64,000 nucleotides of DNA, taken from Maylandia zebra (Eukaryota; Chordata; Actinopteri; Cichliformes; Cichlidae). Position numbers and translations under genes: made by a program. A model generated the notes under the pieces. The model saw only the letters and a list, made by a program, of their open reading frames with translations. It was not told the DNA's origin and did not search any database. The stretch is taken from NCBI RefSeq assembly GCF_041146795.1, contig NC_135177.1, forward strand, positions 25,610,060 through 25,674,059, in the 5' to 3' direction. Of the stretch, positions 47,861 to 60,224 are shown one piece after another. How positions within the stretch are numbered: position 1 is the stretch's first letter; each line of letters starts with the position of its first letter.

Positions 47861-48599
47861 ACCATTTCTTCTGCTTTCCATGTTTTCCTTGCTTGTTTGT
47901 TTGTTTCTCACTTTGAAACTCACTAGAATTGTACAAACTCTGTTTTTGCCTTGTATGCTGTATTTACATTGACATGTCTGCACAGGATTCAATTTATCGC
48001 TGTTTACCTTTACTTCAGCTCCTACATTGGTCTTTGACTGTGAACTTAATGTAATTAGGTTTACTTAAACAGCATCTTGCACCCCACTTGAAAAGGGATT
48101 GAGTGGAGTCAGGATTCTGCTTCAGTTTTAGGTTTGTCAGTCCTGACCCGCCTCCCCATCTCACAATTTTACAATATCAACAGCTCCCTCTAGTGTTAGC
48201 GGCTCTTATTGTAGTGCTTTGTCAGTTTTGTGCCCCTCAGTTTGCCAGGTACAGGTTGTTAGAAAGAAGCAACACTGAAGTGGGTTAACAATAAAGACAT
48301 AGGTCTCAGAGACTGAGCCTGTATAGAGCCCTCTCTTTTTTCAGATTATCTTTAGTGTTTTTAGTTGAAGCTGTTGCAGCAAGATCTTTTCAGTGAAGCA
48401 GTGAAGTTGTTTTTGACTTTAAGTTAAGTTTGATTAAGATTAAGTTTGACTGTGCTCCAGTATTTCCGGTTGAATCCAGATCCTTGGCTGAACATGCAGA
48501 ACAGGGTCATTGTATTTAATGGGACGATAGCAACATCCTCTGAGCATTAAGACACTCATAGGAAGACGAGGGGATAGCACAATATTTTATCTATAAAAA

Positions 48600-49060
48600 T
48601 TAATTTAGTCTTTAAGATTGAAAGTAAAATCCTCGTCTAGGGGTCCTTTTGAAAGTATTATAAAATCAAGGCTATAGCCTCGTGTGGGAGAAAACCTGTT
48701 TTGGTTTTGTTTGGTTTTTTGTTTTCAAAAACAGCCTGGATGTCTAAACGGGAACAAACTTAACTTAGTTAACCTGGTTCGACACATAACTGGATGAATA
48801 TAGCATTCCTACTCAAGGAACGGCTTTCAGTCAGTCAGAATTCTCTGTAAAAGCACCTGAAGCATGAAGTTTTTAACTGCTGTTCAAGTTAACTACTTAA
48901 CTTGAACATTAAAAATTCTTCTGCAGCCCCCACCTCCTCCTTTGTTTTACTTCATCAATTTCTACTATGGATTTTGAGTTATGTTTTTCATTATGTTCAT
49001 CTGTAGATATTGTCAAAGGTTTGTGTTTTATGCTTGTGTTTTCTTTTCTTGGTAAATTTA
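48600..49060 (+). repeat. Local repeat unit, copy B
   Basis: Shares AAACAGCCTGGATGTCTAAA, ATAGCATTCCTACTCAAGGA and TTCATCAATTTCTACTATGG with copies A and D. A hairpin, GTTCAAGTTAA / TTAACTTGAAC, lies at 48882-48907. Confidence 0.55.
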
Positions 49061-49064
49061 ACAT

Positions 49065-50130
49065 TATTTTCACCACAAAGATGATGACAAATCATTTTTC
49101 TGCCAACTCATGTCATCTTACCTCTATTACAACACTTTCCAGAAATCAGAAATATTATAACCTGCCAACAAATGCAGGTGTGAGCCCGAAATAGACAAAA
49201 TTATTTTTGTCCTATCACGTTCAACTACTGATGCACTAGGAAGTACAGAAAACAACAAAATAAACGGTGCTTATTGCAGATTATCTCTAATACAAGCATA
49301 CTTTGTATGTGTGGATGTTAATGTTTTTCTCTTCATGTCCATTTACATGCTATTTATTACAGCCATCCTCAGATAACAAGGGAGTTGCAAGTTTCTATGT
49401 TTGCTTGAGGCTCCCTGTCAAGCTTAATGGAAGAGTAATTGCCAAAAACCACTGATTGCTAAAATGTAAAAACACACAGCTGGGAAATAATGAACAGAAA
49501 GTTTTGGAAACACCGGGTTAATCTTGTGTTTAATAACTGCATTATTTTTTATCTAAAACATTGATGTAGTGCCATGGTCCTTGGTCTTTGACCCAGTGTT
49601 TCGAGTTTGTTTTTCTTTGTCCTTAGTTAAGAGTAGTCTTATTTAAGATTTCCTGTGTTTTCCCAGGCTAATTCCTCTCTCCTTTTTTATTTCATGTGTT
49701 TTTAAGCTCTCGGATTTCCATAGTACTTGGTTGGTTTTACTTCTGTCTCCCATGCTCTGCTCTAGTCCTGCTGCCAAACAACTGCATATTACATAAAGAA
49801 AACAAAGGATAACACAATGGAGAGCTGAAACTAAAATAAAATAAAGCTTCACTTTCTGTTTTGGACCTTGTTAGAAATTCCAGAATTTTGTGTCACTATG
49901 GCAATTTCTGACATAAAATAATGAATTACATGAATGACAAATAACAAATATTAATAATTGGCAATGAAGTGGCAATTTTGAGAAGAAGTTAAAGTGGTTA
50001 TAACTCTTTCTGTGCCTGAGGGGCTTTAAGCTACCAATCTGCAAATGGGGTGTGTCTGTGTTAGGGGTTTCCTATGGGGAGATTTCAGCGAACTGGCTTC
50101 ACTTTCTCATATACAGCTTCTGAGGCACTG
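49065..50130. other. Upstream region of first atypical CXCR3 copy, no exon seen
   Basis: Any short first exon of the receptor at 50169 should be here or further upstream, but I cannot place one. Matching sequence near 48160-48240 and 55420-55460 (CAACAGCTCCCTCTAGTGTTAG) shows that the upstream regions of the two atypical copies were duplicated together. Confidence 0.4.
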
Positions 50131-50168
50131 ATGTATTTTTGTTTGTTCTGTTTTTGTCTCCACAGTAT

Positions 50169-51646
50169 ATGGACATGGCACAGCTGCATGTGGATACTGG
50201 CGGAATCTTAAAGGAGTCGGATGACTATTTGGAATATGGCAGGAACAACACCCGTGATTATGATTACGATGCAGCAAATACAGTGAATAACACTACAGTG
50301 TTTACAGTGTTTAACAGCACAGTGGATAATGTTCCTGTGGAAAGAGGCAGTGAGGCAGTGTGGGTCCCTGCTCTGTATGCTGTAGTGTTTTTTGTTGGAA
50401 TCCTGGGAAATATTATTCTCCTGAGAGTTCTGGTTCAAAAAAGGAGACAGTGGAGCCTATCGGACACCTTTATTCTCCACCTGAGTTTTATGGACATCCT
50501 CCTCCTGTTGATGCTGCCCTTCTGGGCTGCACAGACAACTCAGCTTTGTGACTCGTTTTGGGGGATTTTCAGCCGGGTCTTTGGGGTCGTTTTCAAGGTA
50601 AAAACCAGATGTTATGTGAAACAGAGACTGAAAGTGAAAACAAGACATTTTCAGTGAAGCTGTGAGAAAGCTGAACAGAGTCATTGTATTCAACAGTATG
50701 ATAGTGACATCCACTGAGTATGAACAGAGTCATTGTACTCAATAGACAGTGAGTATTTAACATTTTCAAAGAGAACACGCTTAGAACAGCAGTTTAGAGT
50801 AGGACAGAAGTGAAAGGGAAGAAATGAAGTGTAATTTTTATAGATGTTAGAGGTTTGTGTCTTACGCTAAAAGTTCTCCCTGTCTTCTTCTAGCTCAACT
50901 ACTACTGTGGGATCTTTCTGCTGGTTTGCATCAGTCTTCAAAACTACCTCTCTGTCATCCATGGCATCCAGTTATATTCCCACGGGAGGCACTGGTTAGT
51001 TCATATCAGCTGCCTGTCAGTCTGGCTTATCTCTGTCCTCCTCACTGCACCTGACTGGATTTTCCTGGTGGGTAAAAATAATTACACAGAAGTTAATACT
51101 TGTGTTAATATCTACCCTCAATCTGGAACTGACTGGCAGTTGTGGTCACGCCTGCTCCACCACATATTTGGCTTGGTGCTACCTGGACTCATGTTGATGA
51201 TCTTTTGCTCACATATGCTACGGCGGCAGTGCAGCTGTAATGGCCTCCCAATCCCGAGAAATGTCACCGTCATCCTGTCTCTGGTGGTCGTATTCTGTCT
51301 GTGTTGGATGCCGTACAACTTCATACTTGTTTTGGACACTCTCCAGAACAGACTTCGGGATCCTCCTAATGATTCACAGGAAGGTTCTGAAAGTTCACTA
51401 AAAACCCTTCTCACGGTCACCTCTGCGTTAGGCTGCCTTCACGCCAGCCTGAGGCCTCTGCTGTATCTCGGCCTGTGTGGAAACTTCAGGCAACACTTAC
51501 TGGCCATGCTGAGATGTAGTAAAACTGAACCAAAAGGCTCACTCTGGGATCTTGGTGTAGACCAGAGACAGCAGCCTGATCACGGTCAGGATCAACAGGA
51601 AGAGCTGGAACGGATGATGGCTGTAGAGAATCTGTTAGCTTGTTGA
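50169..51646 (+). CDS. Atypical CXCR3-like receptor, copy 1 (cxcr3.3-like)
   Basis: Exons 50169-50597 and 50894-51646, phase 0; 393 residues from the ATG just after the acceptor at 50165. A further short 5' exon could exist. Seven spans are present. The N-terminus is long and acidic with several Asn-glycosylation sites. Retained: LSFMDILLLL in span 2, the span-3 and loop-2 cysteines (TQLCDS, NTCVNI) and CWMPYNF in span 6. Lost: DRY is QNY ([12 protein letters not shown]) and NPxxY is RPLLY ([11 protein letters not shown]). Loss of both switches is what marks decoy or scavenging chemokine receptors, and zebrafish Cxcr3.3 is an atypical receptor with an altered DRY. So it probably binds or clears CXCR3 ligands without G-protein signalling; this is inference. 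The C-terminal half is almost identical to the copy at 56337-59557. Confidence 0.85.
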
Positions 51647-51934
51647 AGATGAACAGACATAAATACCCTCTTGTGACTCAGATGTGAGCAAAATATTGTT
51701 ACACTCCTGACTATGGATTGACAATTAATGAATTAACACTTTAATGGCCACACCAAGAAAAACCATTGAAACTGTTTTTCTTTGTATTTTTTATTCCTTT
51801 GACCAAGAATAACAATAATTCAAACTGAATTTAAATAGACGCCTCTCCCAAATGGTTACCTCTAATCAACATAATCGATGTAACACATACTCACCCTATC
51901 TATGTTTTCATCTTCTTTTACTTTTCCTTTCAGC

Positions 51935-52250
51935 TGGGTCGCCAGAGCAGATTATCTGCTTTCATTTTCACCTATCCTCAGCATCCATCACTGTCACACC
52001 AACCCTCTTCATCGTCTTTTTCACTATATCCGTAAATCTCTTCTGTGGATTGCTCCTGATTGGCATCTCCACATTCAGCATCCTTTGTCCACTATATCTC
52101 CAATCTCTCCTCTGCATATGTCCAAAGCATGTCAGCCATGTCTCTCTAACTTTGTCTACAAACTGTTGAACCTGGGCCATCCCTCTGATGTACTCATTTC
52201 TAGTCTTGTTCACTCGAATGAAAATAGGAACATCTCCAGCTCCTTTCCTT
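51935..52250 (-). mobile_element. LINE 3' relic downstream of copy 1
   Basis: The minus-strand frame reads RNEYIRGMAQVQQFVDKVRE, CFGHMQRRDWRYSGQRML and RVGVTVMDAEDR, the C-terminal end of the same LINE type as at 19262. Confidence 0.7.
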
Positions 52251-52699
52251 TAGTCAGTGCTGCGGAGTAGCCTTCAGACTGAAAGTAAAATCACCATAAA
52301 GGAACATTTTGACTTATTTAATTGTTAATTTGTTATTTTAATTTTATTTTTGCTTTTAAGATTTTTGCTTAAAATGTGTGTTTATGTCTAAAACATTTTT
52401 TATAATGTTCCACATGTTCTTTATACAGCTAAAACTTTTACATCAGCAAAAGTGCCATTTATTATTCCCTCATCAACAATATACAGTATTTCCAAACTAT
52501 GTACATTATTTTCCACCAATTATCCATATAGTTGAATTTTTTTAAGAGTTGGTTTTAAATGTGGCAATTTTAAGAAGTGTTTGAACATGCTAAATGAACT
52601 GTGTAAATCTCTGTAGATTGTAAATTTAAAACTTTCTTAAAAACTCTTTAAGAAATTTTGTGAGGAAAAAACTGCAATGAATTTAATTATTTCATTAAT

Positions 52700-52940
52700 T
52701 AGCAAAAATGTATTTATCTCTTAAAATTGAAAGTAAAAATCCTCATTTAAGAGTGCTTTGGGATCCACATCGTCTGGAAATCCTGCTATTTCCAAAAGCA
52801 GCATGGATACAAACTCGGTGTAATACACTTGAGTCCCCGAATAAAACAGATGGAGTTGTATACCAGTCTTATTTAAAGGACTGCTTTTATTCAGTCACAG
52901 TTCTGTGTAACAGAAAGCATTACAACATTAAAACATTCAA
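52700..52940 (+). repeat. Local repeat unit, copy C
   Basis: GGATCCACATCGTCTGGAAA, CCTGCTATTTCCAAAAGCAG and the following ACACTTGAGT match copies A and D. Confidence 0.5.
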
Positions 52941-53112
52941 TTTTGTACCAGTCACTAGGAAACTGTTACTTACTCTGTACTCTAACTTTGTACTGTCCAC
53001 TTTCTGCTGTAGCAAAACAAATTTCCCACACGTGGGACTAATAAAGGTTATCTTATCTTATCTTACTCTCATACTGATCAGTTGGCCAAACAATAATCAA
53101 GCCTGAAAGTTA

Positions 53113-54014
53113 CAGTGTCTTGAAAAAGTATTCATACTCTTTGAACTTTTCCACATTTTCTCACATTACAATCACAAACCAAAATGTATTTTATTCAGAT
53201 TTTATCTAATAGACCAACATAAAGTGGTGCAAAATTATGAAGTGGGAGTAAAATGATACATGGTGTTAAACATTTTTTACAAATTTGAAACACGTGGCAT
53301 GTATTTGTATTCAGTCCCCTGAATCAATACTTTATCAAACCACCTTTACAGCTGCAAGTCTTTTCAGGTATGTCTCTACAGACTATATTTTTTGCTCATT
53401 CCTTTTTTCCAAAATAGCTTCAGTTCGGTCAGACTGCATGGAGAGCCTCTGTTAACGGCAATTTTCTAGTCTCACCAGAGATTCACAATAATAATTACAT
53501 CTGGACCCCTGTTTGAGTCATAATCCTTTTGCAGCCTTGAACAGGTTGAACATCATGTGGCTGCCACCACCATGTTTGATGGTGGGGATGGGGTGCAGTG
53601 TTAGTTTTCCACCACACAGCATTTTGCAAGTAGGCATGTCAAGCCTGTCAGTTTAGGTGGATGAGCATGCCTTGGTAGTTTGCAGTTGTGCCACACTCTT
53701 TCCATTTTCAGATGAGGCATTAAACATTGCTTTGTGAGATGTTCAGAGTTTGGGAAATGTTTCTATAACCTATCCCTGCTTTAAACTTTTTCATAACTTC
53801 ATCCCCGTCCTGTCTGGTGCATCCCTTAATCTTCATGATGCTTTTTATTCACTGATGATCACCAACAAATCTCTGAGACCTTCACAGAACACCTGTATTT
53901 AAAGTGAGATTAAAGTTCCTACACTCTTTTCATTGATTACAAAACTCCTGAAGGCAAGGATTTTATTAAGCAGTAACAGCATAACGGGGATATGAATGCT
54001 TTTTTATACCACTG
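53113..54014. mobile_element. Tc1-like transposon, internally reduced
   Basis: Ends are inverted repeats of about 29 bases: CAGTGTCTTGAAAAAGTATT on the left and, inverted, CAGTGGTATAAAAAAGCATT on the right; TA precedes the left end. The right half matches the Tc1-like fragment at 47515-47860. No intact transposase frame. Confidence 0.75.
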
Positions 54015-54547
54015 CTTAGTCACCATTTGTTCTGCTTTCCTTGTTTTTACTTTTTGTTCTTAAATGTTTGTGCTGTTGATGTTGTTGTATAGATGTTTTT
54101 AATTATGTTTGTTTACATTCTTTGCCAGGTTTGAGTTTTAGGCTTTATGTTTTATCTTTATGCATGTAATAATAAGGCTCTCTTTTTTCAAATCTAAGAA
54201 TTTTTTTCACTGCAAAGATAATTAAAGACTAATTTTTCTGTCAAAAGAAGAAAATTGAGCAAACCAGTAGACAGGCTTCAAGTTGCAACTGAAACCTGGA
54301 GACCAGTAGACCTCATCAACGAAATTTACCGGCTGTAAGATGTTTTAAATGGCTTGTTTCTAAAGCTCTTTGCGCATCAAGTAAAGTAATTTAATTAAAT
54401 ACTTTTGGTCCTGTGGGTGTATTGTAATATTGGACACAGAATTTCTGATTATAATTAAAAATATTGCTCTGGTCTCGGTGTGTCCCTAAAAAGCCTGAAG
54501 AAAGTGTACAAGAGAAGGCCTAAAAAAAATCTAAATCAAATGAATAT

Positions 54548-54957
54548 TATCCATGGAATTATATTTGTCATGATTTTTTTTTTTTTTTACGCCAGTGAAA
54601 TTATTTCTGTTCTCGGCCGCAATTTAATTCCTCACGTGTAACTCAGTTTCCGCAGTACCCTGAAGTGGCCATTAAAGTGACCAATCACATTAGGACCCCG
54701 TCCTCCTTTGGGCTTCGCGTCCACACAGTCAAAAGTTGTTTTTTCGCGAAAGCAGGATTTCTCGCAGAGAGCTATGCGAAAGCATAAAACTGGCGTAGCG
54801 CATGCAAATCAGACAGTCTCCCGTGCGCAATGGCTTCTTTCTGCACGTGGCTGCTGAGTACTAAACGTTAAATTTACACGCAAGGGATTTAATTGCACCC
54901 GTGAAATGAAATTATTTGCTTGGTTTATTTGTTTTGGGATAAATATAATTCCATAGA
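54548..54957. repeat. Foldback element with CpG-rich core
   Basis: Left CCATGGAATTATATTTGTC and, inverted, right CTATGGAATTATATTTATCC are terminal inverted repeats. Inner pairs also match (CGCAATTTAATTCCT against TGCAATTAAATCCC). The core is far richer in CpG than its surroundings and has a CCAAT box (about 54680) and ATGCAAAT (about 54800). Confidence 0.6.
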
Positions 54958-55856
54958 AGGTCTGGAGAGAGAAACAACAGTGAATATCTACAGCCACCTG
55001 TAACATATATTTATCATATTGGTACATCAAACAGCTAGACAAATGATACGTGATATGGGAGAAAATCCGCAACGGATATCCATCATGTAATGTATTTTGT
55101 TGTTTTACTGTAGCTTTGTGTGACATATAGTGTTGTGGAAAAGTCTTCAACCACATCTCATTTCGTATATTTTGCTGCCAGGGAGCAACAGAATTGTGTT
55201 TTTTGAAATGTTCTTATCTCTTAGTTCTCGCATTTTGCAACATATTTCTCTTTGTATCGATCAAAGTTTGTCTTTGAAACTTTTTTCAAAGGAATGCATT
55301 TTTTTTAAATTCAATTAATCCAAATTTGACAATCTTGATTAAAATTCAATTCCTGGAACGGGTGAAGTCAAGTGGCTGTTAAAACGACTGTGCCCTTGCC
55401 CTGCATCCCATCTCACAAAGTCATGTTGTCAACAGCTCCCTCTAGTGTTAGAAGCTCTTTATGTGCGGTTTTGACGGTTTTTTTGCCCTGCATTCTACGT
55501 CAACCCAGGCAAAGCGAGAAACATCCGACCAGTACTGATCCTTTAACACTGGTTTACTTGGAGTTGAAGCGGTAGGACATACTGAGGTCCTGCTTTTAGT
55601 ATCATACGCGCAGAAAGCTTCTCAAACTCTGCAGCTGAAGCTCTTTATGTGAAGTAAGTGCATTTGTTTGCATATATCAGCCCTCCTACAATATGTCTTT
55701 TAACATTATGAACATTTTACTGGCAGCCATAGAAGTTACTGATAATTCTGTCTACTTTCTGTTTGCAATAACTGTGTGCGCAAGCTTAGCTGGTTTTGTA
55801 GAAGCTTTATTTTAACAACGGTAAAAAGGAAAGCTGGGAGGCAGTTTTATAGATTA

Positions 55857-55860
55857 AAAA

Positions 55861-55943
<83 letters not shown>
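55857..55943. repeat. (TG)n(AG)n microsatellite
   Basis: A TG run passes directly into an AG run, upstream of the second atypical receptor copy. Confidence 0.95.
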
Positions 55944-55946
<3 letters not shown>

Positions 55947-56336
55947 TGAGAGTGTGAGAGACTAAGGAGAACTGTACTTTCTGTCTATGTCAGCCGCACA
56001 ATTGCTAAATCACAACATGTGAGTTGTTGTATGTTTTGCATTCACTATAAGCTGGGCTTACCAAAGGGAAACGGAGTACTGTACTTTCCTTTTATGTCCA
56101 CTCCACGATTGCTACATCACACCATATGAGTTGTGATGTGTTTGTGTATGTGTTATAAAGGCTCATCTGGGCTTCCCAAAGGGAAATGTCAGGGAACTGC
56201 CTTCACTTTTACCCAGAGAGAAAGAAAGAGAGAGGAATCTATTTTGACATAGAGCTTCTGAGGCACTGCAGCACTTTTGTCTTCTCTCTGTGTTTCAACA
56301 CATGTGTTTTAACTTTTTGTTTTGGTTCAACAGAAC

Positions 56337-59300
56337 ATGAATATGAGTACAGATGATCTGGATGTGTACAGTGGAATTGACTATGACCCTAACATCACCT
56401 ACGACTATCCAGGGGATGAGTCTTTTGTGAAAAGAGGCAGTGAGGCAGTGTGGGTCCCTGCTCTGTACTCCATAGTGTTTTTTGTTGGAATCCTGGGAAA
56501 TATTATTCTCCTGACAGTTCTGGTTCAAAAGAGGAGACTGTGGCGCATATCGGACACCTTTATTCTCCACCTGAGTATCGCGGACATCCTCCTCCTGTTA
56601 ATGCTGCCCTTCTGGGCTGCACAGACAACTGAGCTTTGTGAGTGGTTTTGGGGGATTTTCAGCTGGGTCTTTGGGGTCGTTTTCAAGGTAAGGACCAGAT
56701 GTTGTGTGGAACAGATAAAGACTGAAAGTGAAAGTAATACATTTTCTGTGAAGCTGTGAGAAAGTTGTTTTGGCTTGGATTATATTTGGCTGCACTCTGT
56801 CATTTCCTGCTCTTTTGCAGATTCTTGGCAGAACATGCAGAACAGAATCATTATACTCAACAGGATGACACGTGACATCCTCTGAGTACTTAAAACATGT
56901 TTAAGATGAGAACAAGATTAGATACAGAGGTTTAGAGTAGGACAGAAGTGAAAGTGAATTAGAATTAGAATTAGAATTAGAATTCAACTTTATTGTCATT
57001 GCACATGCACAGGTACAGGGCAACGAAATGCAGTTTGCATCCATCCAGAAGTGCTTTAGTGATATAGGTATATTACAATATATATTAGCAATAGTATAGA
57101 TATGTAAGTATATTACAGAAATGGGTCTATTATGGTATGTTATAATGTACACGGTATGAAGTATGTTGTGAATATTCTATAACTAAGTATGTACAGGCTG
57201 TAGTGAGTACAAGCTATGTGCAGGCTATGAACAGGATATAAATATGAAAAACTATACAGAATATGAAATAAATAACTTTACAGAAATCTGAGATATACAG
57301 CTATACAGAAATGGGAACTATGCAAGTTGTAAACAGTTGTAGGATTAAAGATTATTGAATGTACAGAATGATTATTTACACAGAGCTATACAGTAGTGCA
57401 GTTAAGATAAGTGAGGGTGTAGATAGTTTCTACAGAGGCTATATAAAGTGCTAGTGGTTGTGAGTGGTGGTTCACTCCATGTTATTATTATTGTGTTTGA
57501 GGGTACAGTTGTCCATTGTGGGGGTGTGTATGTTCAGTCCATGAGTTTAACGTGGGTCAGATGTCAGGAGGCAGAGTTCAGGAGTCTGACAGCTGTGGGG
57601 AAGAAGCTGTTCCGGTACCTGGTGGTCTTAGTCCGGAGGCTCCTGTGGCGCCTCCCAGAGGGCAGGAGGGTGAAGAGTCCATGTGATGGGTGACTGGGGT
57701 CTTTGATGATTTTCCCAGCCCTTTTCAGACACCGCTTCCTGTAGATATCTTTTATGGCAGGAAGTGGTGCTCCGGCGATGCGCTGGGCAGTTTTCACGAC
57801 CCTCTGCAACGCCTTCCGGTCCGAGGCAGAGCAGTTCCCGTACCAGACTGTTATACAGTTGGTCAGGATGCTCTCGATGGTGCAACGATAGAAGTTCACC
57901 AGGATGTCTGAGGACAGGTGGTTCTTCCTCAGAGTCCTCAAGAAGAAGAGGCGCTGGTGAGCCTTCTTGACCAGCTTGGAGCAGTTGGTCGTCCAGGTGA
58001 GATCCTCGGAGATGTGGACTCCCAGGAACTTGAAGCTGCTCACACGCTCCACAGCCGTCCCCTTAATGTGGATGGGTGGATGTGGGTCAGCATTCCTCCT
58101 GTAGTCCACGATGAGCTCCTTGGTCTTCTCGGTGTTAAGCAGCAGGTTGTTTGTGTCGCACCACTCAGCCAGACGATCCACCTCCTCCCTGTAGGCGGCC
58201 TCATCGTTGTCACTGATGAGACCAATCACCGTGGTGTCATCTGCAAACTTAATGATGGTGTTGGAACCATCAGCAGGTCTGCAGTCGTGGGTGAAGAGGG
58301 AGTAGAGGAAAGGGCTCATCACACAGCCTTGTGGTACACCGGTGTTCATTGTGATGGTAGATGAGCAGTGGTTATCCAGCCGGACATGTTGGGGGCGGTT
58401 GGTCAGGAAGTCCAGTAACCATTTGCAGATGAGGGAACTGATGCCCAGGTCTGTCAGTTTCCTGATGAGTTGTGAGGGGTGGATTGTATTGAACGCTGAA
58501 CTGAAGTCTATAAACAGCATTCTGGCGTAGGTGTTGTTGTTGTCCAGGTGTGAGAGGACAGAGTGCAGTGCGATGGAGACTGCATCCTCTGTGCTCCTGT
58601 TCTGGCGGTATGCGAATTGGTGGGGGTCCAGGGTGGGGGGGAGACAGGATTTGAAGTGTGCTAGGACCAGCTGCTCTAAGCACTTAGTGATGATGGGGGT
58701 GAGTGCTACTGGGCGGTAGTCATTGAGGCAAGATGGAGTCGAGTGTAATTTTTATAGATGTTAGAGGTTTGTGTCTTACACTAAAAGTTCTCCCTGTCTT
58801 CTTCTAGCTCAACTACTACTGTGGGGTCCTTCTGCTGGTTTGCATCAGTCTTCAAAACTATCTGTCATCCATCCGTGGAATCCAGTTATATTCCCACGGG
58901 AGGCACTGGTTAGTTCACATCAGCTGCCTGTTAGTCTGGCTTATCTCTGTCCTCCTCACTGCACCTGACTGGATTTTCCTGGTGGGTAAAAATAATTACA
59001 CAGAAGATAATACTTGTGTTAATATCTACCCTCAATCTGGAACTGACTGGCAGTTGTGGTCACGCCTGCTCCACCACATATTTGGCTTGGTGGTACCTGC
59101 ATTCATGCTGATGATCTTCTCACATATGCTATGGCGGCAGTGCAGCTCTAATGGGGCCCGAATCCAGAGAAATGTCACCGTCATCCTGTCTCTGGTGGTC
59201 GTATTCTGTCTGTGTTGGATGCCGTACAACTTCATACTTGTTTTGGACACTCTCCAGAACAGACTTCAGAAACATCCTAACAATTCACATGAAAGTTCTG

Positions 59301-59557
59301 AAAGTTCACTAAAAACCCTTCTCACGGTCACCTCTGCGTTAGGCTGCCTTCACGCCAGCCTGAGGCCTCTGCTGTATCTCGGCCTGTGTGGAAACTTCAG
59401 GCAACACTTACTGGCCATGCTGAGATGTAGTAAAACTGAACCAAAAGGCTCACTCTGGGATCTTGGTGTAGACCAGAGACAGCAGCCTGACCACGGTCAG
59501 GATCAACAGCAAGAGCTGAAACAGGTGACGGTTGTAGAGAATCCGTTAGCTTATTGA
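56337..59557 (+). CDS. Atypical CXCR3-like receptor, copy 2 (cxcr3.3-like)
   Basis: Exons 56337-56687 and 58808-59557, phase 0; 366 residues. The start is the ATG four bases after the acceptor. Same altered switches as copy 1: [12 protein letters not shown] for DRY and [11 protein letters not shown] for NPxxY, with CWMPYNF kept. The extracellular N-terminus is about 26 residues shorter than in copy 1 and quite different ([20 protein letters not shown]), while spans 1-7 are nearly identical. Four of its Tyr sit in acidic context, fitting sulfation. The intron has grown from about 0.3 kb to 2.1 kb by a LINE insertion on the opposite strand (56957-58738), and splice sites are unaffected. The coding frame is intact. 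AATAAA lies at 59803-59808. Confidence 0.85.
56957..58738 (-). mobile_element. Rex1/CR1-like LINE in receptor intron
   Basis: 5'-truncated LINE on the minus strand. Its polymerase frame is open from the truncation point (58738) to a stop at 57564, about 390 codons: [66 protein letters not shown] (FADD active site) and [19 protein letters not shown] 3' untranslated part of about 0.6 kb ends in GACAATAAAGTTGAATTC and (AATTCT)n. The open frame suggests a young insertion. Naming it Rex1 is from memory of conserved blocks. Confidence 0.88.
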
Positions 59558-60028
59558 AGATGAAAAGAGAAATATGCTCTCTTCTGACTCAGATGTGAGC
59601 AGCATGTTGTTTCACTCCTGAGAGGATATGAATTCAATCTCATGTCAACGCATGGAGGACTTTATTCTGTGTAACTGACAAGTAGATATTTATCTACAAA
59701 AACTACTTTCACATTTCACTATAATGCTAAGGTTTTGGAGATCCATCACGGTGACTCATACTAATCCAAAAGCACAAAATGTAGCTCTTTCTTATTATTT
59801 TAAATAAAAATATATAGTTTTTTTTTAATCAATAGTGAAATATCTGTGCTGTTAGTGAACTGATTTTAACACATTTATCATTAAGCTAACGCTGTAATCA
59901 TTGAAAGTTGATATACTGCAAACTGTTATCTGTGATAGTATTACTGACTTCTTACATTAAACAACACATAAACACTTTTTGTAACTTTATTGCCATAAAC
60001 ATAGTTTCATGTTTCTTTTTATGTCATT

Positions 60029-60223
60029 GGTGGGCAACTCCAGGCGTCGAGGGCCGGTGTCCTGCAGGTTTTAGATATCATCCAGGGTCAACACACCTGA
60101 AATTAATGATTAGTTCATTACCAGGCCTGTGGAGAATTTAGCCATTTAAATCAGCTGTGTTGGATCAAGGACACATCTTAAACCTGCAGGACACCAGCCC
60201 CTCGAAGCCTGGAGTTGCCCATC
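60029..60223. repeat. MITE with perfect terminal inverted repeats, copy 2
   Basis: Left GGGCAACTCCAGGC and right GCCTGGAGTTGCCC are exact inverted copies; inner GTGTCCTGCAGGTTTTAGAT and TTAAACCTGCAGGACACC also pair. Related to 39508-39710. Confidence 0.85.
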
Positions 60224-60224
60224 C

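Noticed and set aside
54809-55156. Minus-strand open frame of 115 codons
   Set aside because: It spans the right end of a foldback element and has no domain features.
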